Shown here: piece after piece, positions 34,018 through 42,932 of the stretch
Position numbering within the stretch: the first letter of the stretch is position 1
How the letters are laid out: every line of letters starts with the position of its first letter
Origin: Clostridium sp. chh4-2
GTDB taxonomy: Bacteria > Bacillota > Clostridia > Lachnospirales > Lachnospiraceae
Length of the DNA stretch: 64,000 nt
Assembly (NCBI RefSeq): GCF_002899675.1
Contig: NZ_PKUU01000019.1
Location: forward strand, 62,001 to 126,000
Direction of reading: 5' to 3'
Notes under the pieces: model-generated
Seen by the model: the letters and a program-made list of their open reading frames with translations, nothing else
Database searches by the model: none
What the model was told of the DNA's origin: nothing
Made by a program: the position numbers and the translations under genes

Positions 34018-35449
34018 GAAAACAATAGGTTTAATAGCGGCAGGTATGATCATTATGATGGCGGGCTGTACCGTTAAAACGGCACAGGAGCCGGTAACCA
34101 CAGAGACTCCGGCGGAGAGCAGTGAGGCCAGTACGGAAGCGGTCACAACGGAGCCACCGACGGAAAGCGAATCGGAGACAGAGACTTCTTCTATAGAAGA
34201 AACGACGGAGCCGGAGGTTGAAGAGCCGGAAAAAAAGCTGATTATCGCCAGCGACATCCATTATTTAGCCCGTGAACTGACGGATATGGGGCTGGGATTC
34301 AATTATATGGTGGATCACGGTGACGGCAAGGTTGTAAATTACATCTGGCAGATAACGGATGCATTTATTGAAGAAGTGATTGCCCAAAAGCCGGAAGCAT
34401 TGATTCTTAGCGGAGATTTGAGCCTGAATGGAGAATACCAGAGCCATGTGGAATTGGCGGATAAGCTGGAAAAGGTTGAGATAGCCGGAATTCCGGTTCT
34501 CGTAATACCCGGCAACCATGACATCAACAATGTGAGCGCGGCCGCTTATGAAGAAGGCGTCCGGTTCCCGGCGGAGAAGACCACGCCAGAGGAATTTGAG
34601 AGCATTTACAGCGATTTTGGTTATGATGAGGCCATAAGCAGGGATGAGTATTCCCTTAGCTATGTTTACCAGCTGGATGAGTACAACCGTCTTTTGATGC
34701 TGGATACCTGCCAGTATAAGGATCACGCTCTTGTGGGCGGTATGATTAAGACGGAAACCTATGACTGGATCGAACTGCAGATGGAAGACGCCTGGAGCCA
34801 GGGAATGAATGTGATACCCATAGCGCACCACAATCTTTTAGATCAGAGCCGCGTCTATATCGACGACTGCACCATCGAGCACAGCAGCCAGCTGATCGAC
34901 CAGCTGGAAGCCTGGGATGTGGGTATCTTTTTAAGCGGGCACCTTCATGTCCAGCATTACCAGTATGCTGATGATGATCCGGACCGTATCTGTGAGATCG
35001 TTACCAGTTCGCTGGCTACGCCGCCGTGTCAATACGGAGTGTTGAAATACACGGACGACGCTACCTATACTTACGATACAAAACCTCTGAATATAGAGGC
35101 TTGGGCTTATGATGAAAAGGTGACGGACGACAATCTTCTCGATTTTAATACCTACAAAGGGCCGTTTCTGATGCGGGTGTTCTATAATCAGGCTTATGAA
35201 GAGCTGAAGCATATTAAGAATAATGAGCATGAATTTACGGAAGACGAGATGGCTTCCATGTCACAGATGTATGCAAAACTGAATTCTTACTGCTATGCAG
35301 GCCTGGCATTAAAAATAAAGGCTGAAACGATGAATGATCCGTCTTATAAGCTTTGGATGGATTATACGTATCCAAGCATATTGATGCAGTACATAGAAGA
35401 GATCCTTTTGGATGCGGATGCGGACTATAATCATGTGAAGATTCAGTAG
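34010..35449 (+). CDS. Calcineurin-like metallophosphoesterase lipoprotein
   Basis: A 479-aa lipoprotein: signal peptide with lipobox MAGC (Cys20), a Thr/Glu-rich linker to residue 75, then a calcineurin-fold phosphoesterase. Metal motifs IASDIHYL, LSGDLSLNGE, PGNHDINN, PIAHHN and SGHLHVQHY are all present, so it should be active. It is displayed on the outer face of the membrane. It overlaps the GH18-like gene by 8 bases, implying a joint role at the cell wall or in phosphate or teichoic acid processing; substrate unknown. Confidence 0.9.
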   Translation: MNKKTIGLIAAGMIIMMAGCTVKTAQEPVTTETPAESSEASTEAVTTEPPTESESETETSSIEETTEPEVEEPEKKLIIASDIHYLARELTDMGLGFNYMVDHGDGKVVNYIWQITDAFIEEVIAQKPEALILSGDLSLNGEYQSHVELADKLEKVEIAGIPVLVIPGNHDINNVSAAAYEEGVRFPAEKTTPEEFESIYSDFGYDEAISRDEYSLSYVYQLDEYNRLLMLDTCQYKDHALVGGMIKTETYDWIELQMEDAWSQGMNVIPIAHHNLLDQSRVYIDDCTIEHSSQLIDQLEAWDVGIFLSGHLHVQHYQYADDDPDRICEIVTSSLATPPCQYGVLKYTDDATYTYDTKPLNIEAWAYDEKVTDDNLLDFNTYKGPFLMRVFYNQAYEELKHIKNNEHEFTEDEMASMSQMYAKLNSYCYAGLALKIKAETMNDPSYKLWMDYTYPSILMQYIEEILLDADADYNHVKIQ

Positions 35450-35459
35450 GTCCGACAGT

Positions 35460-35885
35460 TTAATCCAGTTTAGGAAGTATTTCAAGCAGAGTTGCCATCG
35501 CATCTTCCAGTCTTTTTACATCTTCTTTGCCGATTTTTTCCTCCAGCTGGAGGGGAAAATCGGTATTTTTATAAATATTTTCTTCGATATATTGAATTGC
35601 GGAATCCGATACGCAGATTCTGATATACCGTCTGTCCCGTTCGTTATATTTCCGTTCAATAAAATGATGTTGGTTCAGGGTATCAATGATTTTAGTGGCC
35701 TGCTGTTTGCTGATCTTTAAGCGGGCGGCTAAGTCGGTCATGGTCATGGAACCGTCCTGCTGAAGAATCTGGAGACAGTAATAGGTTTCCAGGCTCATCT
35801 TATCTTTTAAAGACATTTTAAATGGTTTTTCTATCTTATAGTACCAATAGGGCAGCAGTTTCAGCATCATTTCTGTAAAATTCAT
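35460..35885 (-). CDS. MarR-family transcriptional regulator
   Basis: A 141-aa winged-helix protein: MTDLAARLKISKQQATKIIDTL is the recognition region and ERKYNERDRRYIRI the wing, with dimer helices at both ends. It is divergent from the FUSC-like transporter. Their shared 173-base gap carries a strong promoter overlaid by a 28-bp palindrome, so it most likely represses the transporter and itself. The ligand is probably an aromatic or phenolic compound, from the family. The 3' end converges on the phosphoesterase with a 10-base gap. Confidence 0.9.
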   Translation of the reverse strand: MNFTEMMLKLLPYWYYKIEKPFKMSLKDKMSLETYYCLQILQQDGSMTMTDLAARLKISKQQATKIIDTLNQHHFIERKYNERDRRYIRICVSDSAIQYIEENIYKNTDFPLQLEEKIGKEDVKRLEDAMATLLEILPKLD

Positions 35886-35929
35886 GTTCTTATCATATCC
35901 TTTCCCTTAAATGTAAATAAGATTGATGG

Positions 35930-36010
35930 TTGACAAATGGAAATCATTCTATATATAATTAATAGTAAACTATAGTGTACTATTAATAAAAGTGTACTTA
36001 TGTAGTTTAC
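35930..36010 (+). promoter_or_regulatory. Promoter with overlapping MarR operator, FUSC transporter
   Basis: TTGACA (35930-35935), 18-base spacer, TATAAT (35954-35959). A 28-bp palindrome at 35959-35986 (halves around GTAAACTATAGTGTAC, one mismatched pair) starts at the end of the -10 box and covers the start site. A related element, GTGTAC-N7-GTTTAC, lies at 35992-36010. The placement is typical of MarR repression. Confidence 0.8.
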
Positions 36011-36058
36011 AATAGATCAACCTGAAAATCAAGCATTTGGCGGAAATGGAGTGTTTAT

Positions 36059-37054
36059 ATGAACATAGAAAAATCAAAGGAAATGGCGCGGCTGATTATA
36101 AAAAATGCGCTCAGTTTTGCATTTAACCTGGCATTTGTTTTTGTATTCCAGATTCTTTTCGGAACGATGAATGTGCTTCCCGGAGTGGCGATCGGCGTGG
36201 GTCTGACCATGTTTCCGGTGGGATATATTGGAGTCAGGCCGTTAACTATGGCGGGAATTATCGTTGCCTTATATACCGGCAGTGTGCTGGCAGGGCAGTC
36301 GGCGCTGCTGTCACCATGGCTTGCATTTGGGATCAATTTTTTATTTGTCCTTCTTATCATGATTTTAACCTGTGAACCGGCCATGTATAAGCCTGCGATC
36401 AGTTTTTTGCTCTGCTTTGTGTTCTCCCAGGCCACGCCAACTGCTCCTGAGGCTTTTTCGTCAAGGCTGGTCGGTGCAGTTATGGGCGGAATTGTGGTGG
36501 CTGCGGCAACGATTTTCAAATGGAAGCAGCAGGGTCACTGGGATGACGGAAGAAAATTGAAAGAGCAGATTGAGCTTTGCATAACCCGCAGGGGATATAT
36601 CATGAGAATGTCGCTGGGAATTGCCGCAGCCATGTTCGTAGGTATGGTATTGGGACTGAAAAAGCCGTTATGGATCAGCATCGTGGTGATGTCCCTGACC
36701 CAGCTCCATTATCATGAAACATTGGAGCGGATTCGTCACCGTCTATTCGGCAATGTGGTTGGAATCGTCTTCTTTTTAATCGTTTTTAAACTGCTGATTC
36801 CTGAAAAATATGCGTTTGCCATGGTATTATTCCTCGGATATATCAGTTTCTTTACCTCCGAGTACAAATACAAACAGATAGTCAATGCCGTGTGCGCGAT
36901 CAATGCTTCCCTTGTGCTTTTGGATACCTCCACGGCGGTGCAGAACCGCCTGTTCTGTCTGGCAGGCGGCGCGGCCATCGTCCTGATCTTATACTTGGTT
37001 CAGAAATGGACCAGAACGCTCCATCATCATATGACCTGTGAAGGGAATGTCTGA
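36059..37054 (+). CDS. FUSC-like (aromatic acid exporter family) membrane protein
   Basis: A 331-aa membrane protein with two blocks of hydrophobic helices (about 15-155 and 180-315) separated by a basic cytoplasmic loop (FKWKQQGHWDDGRKLKEQ), the half-repeat layout of FUSC/ArAE exporters. It probably expels aromatic acids or related toxic compounds. It is controlled by the divergent MarR gene. The specific substrate is unknown. Confidence 0.82.
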   Translation: MNIEKSKEMARLIIKNALSFAFNLAFVFVFQILFGTMNVLPGVAIGVGLTMFPVGYIGVRPLTMAGIIVALYTGSVLAGQSALLSPWLAFGINFLFVLLIMILTCEPAMYKPAISFLLCFVFSQATPTAPEAFSSRLVGAVMGGIVVAAATIFKWKQQGHWDDGRKLKEQIELCITRRGYIMRMSLGIAAAMFVGMVLGLKKPLWISIVVMSLTQLHYHETLERIRHRLFGNVVGIVFFLIVFKLLIPEKYAFAMVLFLGYISFFTSEYKYKQIVNAVCAINASLVLLDTSTAVQNRLFCLAGGAAIVLILYLVQKWTRTLHHHMTCEGNV

Positions 37055-37113
37055 AAGCGGGTCTATTTTCGAAAAGCGGCGGATATATTAGAGTAAGTAA
37101 ATAATTTGGATGA

Positions 37114-37824
37114 TTGAATTTGAAGAAGATAAAAATGGAAACATGGATGGGCTTTTGCATGCTGATTCTTGTTTTTGCTGTTTCTCATTACCCGTTATTT
37201 GGAGGGGGATTCGGAATTGCCGCATCCGGGGAGGCGAAAGGAACGCAAAAGAAGACGGTTGTTTTGGATGTCGGCCACGGCGGCAATGATCCCGGGAAAA
37301 TCGGAGTGGACGGCAGCCTGGAAAAGGACATCAATCTGGCAATCGCAAAACGTCTGAAGACTTATCTGGAAGCTTCCGATGTGGAAGTCATCCTGACCCG
37401 GGACAGCGATACCGGACTTTACGGTGAGAAGGACAACCGGAAAAAGATGGCCGACATGAAGAAGAGGTGTGAGATCATCGATGAGATCAAGCCTGAAATC
37501 GTGGTCAGCATTCATCAGAACAGCTACCATCAGGAAGAGATCTCAGGAGGCCAGGTTTTCTATTATAAAGGATCGGATAAAGGAAAAAAGCTGGCCGAGA
37601 TTCTTCAAAAGAGATTTGATTACGTGCTGGGGGAGGCCAACCGCAGGCAGGCAAAGGCCAATGACAATTATTACCTTCTGCTGCACGTGAAACAGCCTAT
37701 CGTGATCGTGGAATGCGGGTTTTTGAGTAACTGGAAAGAGGCGGCCATGCTGAATTCCGAGGAATACCAGGACCGGCTGGCGTGGACGATTCATATGGGG
37801 ATTATGGAATACCTGAATCAATAG
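37114..37824 (+). CDS. cwlD: N-acetylmuramoyl-L-alanine amidase, CwlD-like
   Basis: A 236-aa Amidase_3 enzyme, close to the 237 aa of Bacillus CwlD. It has one N-terminal membrane helix (about 8-30) and no cell-wall-binding repeats. Zinc ligands: His in DVGHGG, Glu in SLEKDINL, His in SIHQNS; catalytic Glu in VECGFLSN. CwlD removes peptides from muramic acid so that spore-cortex muramic lactam can form, which implies a spore former. The start is TTG 37114 or ATG 37135; neither site is strong. The gene name is inferred from length and architecture. Confidence 0.82.
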   Translation: MNLKKIKMETWMGFCMLILVFAVSHYPLFGGGFGIAASGEAKGTQKKTVVLDVGHGGNDPGKIGVDGSLEKDINLAIAKRLKTYLEASDVEVILTRDSDTGLYGEKDNRKKMADMKKRCEIIDEIKPEIVVSIHQNSYHQEEISGGQVFYYKGSDKGKKLAEILQKRFDYVLGEANRRQAKANDNYYLLLHVKQPIVIVECGFLSNWKEAAMLNSEEYQDRLAWTIHMGIMEYLNQ

Positions 37825-37867
37825 GCCTGTAGTTTTAAGCCCTTTTTACTTCGCCTTCAGAATCCGG

Positions 37868-39496
37868 TTAGATTTGGATGATATTCCGGTATTCATTGGG
37901 CGTGGCCCCGTATTTTTTCTTGAACGACTGAATGAAATAGCTGGTATCGTGATATCCCACGGCTTTTCCGATATCCGCTGTTTTCATTCCGCTGTTTTGG
38001 AGCAGATTTTTGGCTTCATTTAACCGGGTATTGCTGAGAATTTCGGTGAAATTTATTCCATAGGATCTGCGTATCAAACGGCTTATGTAAGTGGTGCTGA
38101 AATGAAAATGTTCCGACAAGAGATCAAGGGACAGGTCGCTGGCATAATTCTCCTTTATATACTCCACAATTTGATTGGCAGTTCCATCGTAATGGGAGAG
38201 TGTATTCTTACATCCTTCTGAGATAAGGTTGTTTAAAAATTTTTCCGCATAAGTCATCAGCTCTTCTAAGGTTTGACAATCCAATATCTGATAAATCCAG
38301 GCCATGCTCTGATCAAATGAAGAGGAAGGAAGCTGGGATTTTTCGTTGGTTATCTGCACCGCCTGGAGAAGAGTGGCGATAATCAGGTGCTTACAGCGGT
38401 TCATATCAGGATACTTCATGGTCATGAACAGATGGGACAGGTGCTGCATATAACTCAGCGCTTCTTCTCTGTTCCCAATTCTTATACTCCTTTCAAATAC
38501 TTCTTTTCTGGCTTCCGGAATATAATAATCCTCATTTTCAGACGACTGTACATCCTTAAAATACAGGGTAGGGTCATCATTAAAGAAACAGCACTGGTTG
38601 AGAGAGAATGTGGCCTGATAGTGCAGAGTGGGTATTTCTGTTAAGCAATGTCCCAGATTGCTGATTCCAAAGGACAGATGAACCCCAAGTTCGGATAAAA
38701 TCGCCTTTTTGGCCTTATGGGTACCCAGCTGGACAATTGCCATGCAGTCTGTTTCTGTGATGGATTCAGAAAATATAAGCAGAAAATGAATCCTGTCCGC
38801 AGAATGAAAGGTCAATGTATCCGCAGTGTAGTTCTTAAAAGTTTCTTTACAGATATTGCTGATGGTCACAGAGGCCATATAATTTTCCAGAACCTTCTGG
38901 CGGCAGTCGTTGAGCGGCGGGGTATCCCCTGTAAAAAATGCGATGGAAATTACAATATATTGTCCTACCGGTATTTCAAACAGGCGGAAGGTGTCCAATG
39001 CGGGCTCTTCTGAAACATACCGCCCTGCTACCAGATCAGAAAACAGATTGGAACGCAGGGTGGGAAGCGCAGTCTGAAACTGGGCTTTCAATTTCTGAAA
39101 TTGGGCTTCTTTGTTTTTTCTGATGTGTATGGCCTTGGAGATCTTATTCAATGCTTTTAACAGGGTTTCCTGATCCGTGGGCTTTAACAGATACTCGTCT
39201 ACATGAAGGTGAAGGGCCTGTTTAACCAGTGCTAATTCATCAAAGCCGGTGAGCAGGATGACATAGACGGACGGATAGTTTTTCTTGATCTCCTGTGTTA
39301 AATGGAGTCCGTCCATCACGGGCATCTTTATATCGCTGATGATGATATCGGGTGACAGAACCCGGGTCATTAACAGCGCCTCTTCGCCATTTTCGGCCTG
39401 TCCCACCAGCTCATATCCGTTTTCTTTCCATGGAAAGGCGGCCAGCCCTTTTCTTATCATGATTTCATCGTCTGCTATCAATACTTTTGTCATCAT
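37868..39496 (-). CDS. YesN-type response regulator with AraC output domain
   Basis: A 542-aa regulator: receiver domain (1-120, phospho-acceptor Asp55, DD acidic pair at 9-10, conserved Lys in LLKPT), a long middle region, and a C-terminal AraC helix-turn-helix pair (about 440-540; LSLDLLSEHFHFSTTYISRL, then GMKTADIGKAVGYHDTSYF). It is paired with the adjacent YesM kinase, 12 bases away. Such pairs sense sugars outside the cell and activate nearby ABC importers; here the divergent GH32-type cluster is the likely target. Confidence 0.93.
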   Translation of the reverse strand: MMTKVLIADDEIMIRKGLAAFPWKENGYELVGQAENGEEALLMTRVLSPDIIISDIKMPVMDGLHLTQEIKKNYPSVYVILLTGFDELALVKQALHLHVDEYLLKPTDQETLLKALNKISKAIHIRKNKEAQFQKLKAQFQTALPTLRSNLFSDLVAGRYVSEEPALDTFRLFEIPVGQYIVISIAFFTGDTPPLNDCRQKVLENYMASVTISNICKETFKNYTADTLTFHSADRIHFLLIFSESITETDCMAIVQLGTHKAKKAILSELGVHLSFGISNLGHCLTEIPTLHYQATFSLNQCCFFNDDPTLYFKDVQSSENEDYYIPEARKEVFERSIRIGNREEALSYMQHLSHLFMTMKYPDMNRCKHLIIATLLQAVQITNEKSQLPSSSFDQSMAWIYQILDCQTLEELMTYAEKFLNNLISEGCKNTLSHYDGTANQIVEYIKENYASDLSLDLLSEHFHFSTTYISRLIRRSYGINFTEILSNTRLNEAKNLLQNSGMKTADIGKAVGYHDTSYFIQSFKKKYGATPNEYRNIIQI

Positions 39497-39508
39497 ATAA
39501 TCACATCC

Positions 39509-41269
39509 TCACTGTTCTTTTCTGAGATCCGGCAGGGAAATATAGGGTATCCGGATCGTTACGGTGGTTCCGCTGTTTGGCTGGGATTTGATATCCAATC
39601 CGTATTCTGTTCCATAGACATACTGAATCCGGTTATGGACATTTAAAAAGCCGAGCCCGGTGTGGGTGCTGTTGGCGTCGGAGTGGCTGCCCCAGATCTC
39701 TGCTAAGCGCTCCGGAGAGATGCCGATACCGTTATCTTTAATGGTAAATATGACCATATTCTCAGACAGTTCCCCTTTCACAAGAATCAATCCGGTGCCG
39801 CCTTTCCCTTCTAAACCATGTACAATTGCATTTTCTACCAATGGCTCCAGAATCAGCTTGGGGATGACCAGATCATTCAGGCGGTCGTCCACATCGATGA
39901 TGGCGCTTATTTTATCCTGATATCTGATTTTTTGAATCAGGAGGTAATCCTGCACGCAGGCCAGTTCCTCTTTCAATGTGATATTTTGATCTTTGTTGAT
40001 GCTGATCCGCATTAAACGGCTGAGAGAAGACGCCATTTTCGAGATTTCCGGCATACCGTTTAACTGAACGGTCCAGCTGATTGTGTCCAGGACATTATAG
40101 ATGAAATGGGGATTAATCTGGGCCTGAAGCATTTTGAATTCGGCATCCTTGTACAGGAGCTCCTTTTTATAAACGTTATCGATCAGGCTGTTTATCTTTT
40201 GGACCATGGAGTTGAAATGATGGCTTAACTGACCGATTTCATCGTCACTTTCTATGGGAAGGGATACGCTGAAATCACCTTTTGCTGCGATATCCATGAA
40301 ATGAGCCATTTTGCGGAGCGGACGAACCAGGGATTCGGAAAAGAAGATCACTACCAGGGACACGACACCGGTCATGATTACCACAAAAGAGGCGATCCAT
40401 CTGAACAGCTGGTTTATCTGCCCATAGAGGGCGTCTTCCGATATGAGGCCGTAAACGACCAGGCCTTTGTCGGGAAGAGCGTTGGCGGTTACAAGAAACG
40501 GAGAATTTTCATACTCAATATTTGAAAATGTGGAGGAAGAGGAGTCCAGTTCTGACAAATCACGGTATAAGACGGGAGCATAGGTTTTCCCGCAGATATA
40601 GTTTCCCTGTTGATCCAATATGACCAGATTTCCTTTTCCTGCAAAAAAGGACTGGGTGATGCTGCGGTCCAGATAGTCTTTTTTGACGGAAATTGCCAGT
40701 GCGCCCAGATTTCTTGTGGTAGTAATGTTGCGAATCTCTTTTAAAAGGCATAATTCCTTTCCTCTCAGAAAATACCATGAGATTCTGCCGCTGTGAGACT
40801 CCGACAATTTCTTGATTTCCTGTATTTCGTCGGAATCAAAGGTAGGAATCCTGTTGGGAACTTCGAAAATCATGCCATTGTCCGCAAATATATTGATCGT
40901 ATTCAATTTATTGGAGGAATAGTTGGTGATCAGTACCCGTTCGGCGGCTGAGAAATAGGAAGGGGGAACCTCGTCGTAGCTATTGTAGGGATCGTCCAGT
41001 TTCTCCGTCAATATGGACTGGATTTCCGTACTGTATGATATAAAATCCGCCATATAACAAATGCTGTTTAACGTATTATCCAAAGCGGTGGAGGTCTGGA
41101 TGACAGCGTCAATGGCCTGCTGCTGTGTGCTGCCCCGTAAGATGGACAAGGTCTTCATATAAATCGGCAGGAAAACAAAAATACTGATCAGCACGATTAT
41201 AAGAAAAAAATAGGACAGCAGCTTACTTCGTATGGACAGGTTCCTAAAAAAAAGAAGGTTTTTTTTCAT
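39509..41269 (-). CDS. YesM-type sensor histidine kinase
   Basis: A 586-aa membrane kinase from ATG 41269: first helix about 17-40, extracellular Cache-like sensor (about 41-280), second helix (about 290-310), HAMP (about 312-365), His_kinase domain with QINPHFIYNVLDTISW (phospho-acceptor His) and HATPase_c (NAIVHGLEGKGG, IKDNGIGISPE). The region upstream of 41269 encodes 24 unlikely residues, so this start is preferred. It partners the YesN regulator and probably senses the sugar imported by the divergent operon. Confidence 0.92.
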   Translation of the reverse strand: MKKNLLFFRNLSIRSKLLSYFFLIIVLISIFVFLPIYMKTLSILRGSTQQQAIDAVIQTSTALDNTLNSICYMADFISYSTEIQSILTEKLDDPYNSYDEVPPSYFSAAERVLITNYSSNKLNTINIFADNGMIFEVPNRIPTFDSDEIQEIKKLSESHSGRISWYFLRGKELCLLKEIRNITTTRNLGALAISVKKDYLDRSITQSFFAGKGNLVILDQQGNYICGKTYAPVLYRDLSELDSSSSTFSNIEYENSPFLVTANALPDKGLVVYGLISEDALYGQINQLFRWIASFVVIMTGVVSLVVIFFSESLVRPLRKMAHFMDIAAKGDFSVSLPIESDDEIGQLSHHFNSMVQKINSLIDNVYKKELLYKDAEFKMLQAQINPHFIYNVLDTISWTVQLNGMPEISKMASSLSRLMRISINKDQNITLKEELACVQDYLLIQKIRYQDKISAIIDVDDRLNDLVIPKLILEPLVENAIVHGLEGKGGTGLILVKGELSENMVIFTIKDNGIGISPERLAEIWGSHSDANSTHTGLGFLNVHNRIQYVYGTEYGLDIKSQPNSGTTVTIRIPYISLPDLRKEQ

Positions 41270-41517
41270 AGTCAGCACCCATTTCCTTTGTTGGACGTGT
41301 TGATAAAAAAATATTGCTTTTATTATAATGAAATAGTACAAAAATGTTTTCCTAATGTCAAATTAATCGTGCACTATAGATAAGAATATCATATGAAAGG
41401 ACAAAATAATTATATAAAACCACGGGAAAAAGTGGATAAATACTTTGGATTTCATCGGCCATACCGCTCTGTTATAATGAACTCAGAAATTAACAGAGGG
41501 AAGGAGTTTATGAGATT

Positions 41518-42918
41518 ATGCAGAAACTATATTATCAGCCTGAGGACCATTGGTTTGGAGACTGTATGCCGTTTGGACATGATGGAAAATTCTATGTATT
41601 TCATCAAAGGGATACGAGAAATCCAAAACCGCTGCGGGAGGGACAGCCCTTTGGCTGGTCTTTGGCAATAACAGATGATTTTATCCATTTTGAAGATTAT
41701 GGAGAAGTGCTGAAGCGGGGGGCTTACGAGGCACAGGACCAGTACATCTATGCCGGAAGCATTTTTGAAGCGATGGGTAAATTCCATGCGTTTTATACCG
41801 GATTTAACCGGGAATATGAGGCGCAGGGGAAGCCGTCCCAGGTTTTAATGCATGCGGTCAGTGACGATCTCATTCACTGGAATAAAACGGAAGACAAGCT
41901 CCGGTTTACTCCGCAGCCGGGATATGACCAGAATGACTGGAGAGATCCCTTTGTATTCTGGAATGAAGAAGAAAAGCAGTATTGGCTGATTCTGGGAGCC
42001 AGAAAATTGAACGGCAAAAAAATGATTAACGGCTGCAATGTCTATTTTACTTCTGAGGATCTGGAGCAATGGGAATTTAAAGGCGATTTTTGGGCTCCGG
42101 GGATTTTTACCATGCACGAGATGCCGGATCTTTTTAAAGAAGGGGAATGGTGGTACCTGTTAAACTCAGAGTACAGTGACAAGAAGAAAATTGTTTACCG
42201 TATGAGCAAAAGCCTTTCAGGCCCATGGATAGCTCCTGTGGACGATGCATTTGACGGCAGGGCGTATTATGCGGGCCGAACTTTTAAAGTGGGAGATCAA
42301 AGGATTCTGTTCGGCTGGGTCCCTACAAGGGAGGAAAATGACGACAGGAACCAGTTCCAATGGGGAGGCGTTTTGGTGGCTCATGAAGTGTTCCAGAGAG
42401 AAGACGGAACCTTAGGCGTAAAGGCTCCCGATACCGTATGGAAGGCATTTGGCAGCGAGGAAAAGGCAGAACAGGATTGGCTGCTTGAAACGGTGGATTC
42501 CAGGCAGGAAGCGGTGATCGGACGCCGGTGCGGCCAGCTCTTCCGGATGGAGGCAGACGTAACATTTGAAAATGGAACCCGGGATTTTGCGGTGCGCCTG
42601 TATGAAGACGAAGAGACGGGAACCGCATATGAATTCAAGTTCCTGGTTGGGGAAAACAGATTGGTATTTGAAAAAACGCCTAACTTTCCGTGGCCCCAAT
42701 GTATGAACATAGGTCTGGAACGGACGATTGCGCTGAATCCCGGTGAGAATTACAATATCCGCCTGATCGTGGACGATACGATTGCAACCATTTATGTTAA
42801 TGGTGTGGCTTTAAATGCGAGGATGTACCAAAAACCTGGTGAAAGTCTGGCCTTTAACGTGACGGACGGTCGGCTGAAGATAAAGAATGTAACCATAGCA
42901 AGGGGACTGAAAGAATAA
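41518..42918 (+). CDS. GH32-like beta-fructosidase-family enzyme
   Basis: A 466-aa five-bladed propeller with a C-terminal beta-sandwich (about 330-466). Candidate catalytic residues: Asp15 in WFGDCMP (where usual GH32 has WMNDPNG), Asp143 in WRDPFV (transition-state stabiliser) and Glu201 in HEMPDL (acid/base, usually in ECP). The altered nucleophile loop marks a divergent subfamily. No signal peptide, so it cleaves an imported fructoside or related sugar in the cytoplasm. GGAAGGAG is 11 bases upstream. A TATAAT at 41473 without a clear -35 suggests activator dependence, plausibly on YesN. Confidence 0.82.
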   Translation: MQKLYYQPEDHWFGDCMPFGHDGKFYVFHQRDTRNPKPLREGQPFGWSLAITDDFIHFEDYGEVLKRGAYEAQDQYIYAGSIFEAMGKFHAFYTGFNREYEAQGKPSQVLMHAVSDDLIHWNKTEDKLRFTPQPGYDQNDWRDPFVFWNEEEKQYWLILGARKLNGKKMINGCNVYFTSEDLEQWEFKGDFWAPGIFTMHEMPDLFKEGEWWYLLNSEYSDKKKIVYRMSKSLSGPWIAPVDDAFDGRAYYAGRTFKVGDQRILFGWVPTREENDDRNQFQWGGVLVAHEVFQREDGTLGVKAPDTVWKAFGSEEKAEQDWLLETVDSRQEAVIGRRCGQLFRMEADVTFENGTRDFAVRLYEDEETGTAYEFKFLVGENRLVFEKTPNFPWPQCMNIGLERTIALNPGENYNIRLIVDDTIATIYVNGVALNARMYQKPGESLAFNVTDGRLKIKNVTIARGLKE

Positions 42919-42932
42919 TAGGAGGAGAATGT

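Noticed and set aside
41393..41671. Frame overlapping the start of the GH32-like gene
   Set aside because: It is out of frame with the conserved enzyme and has no family features.
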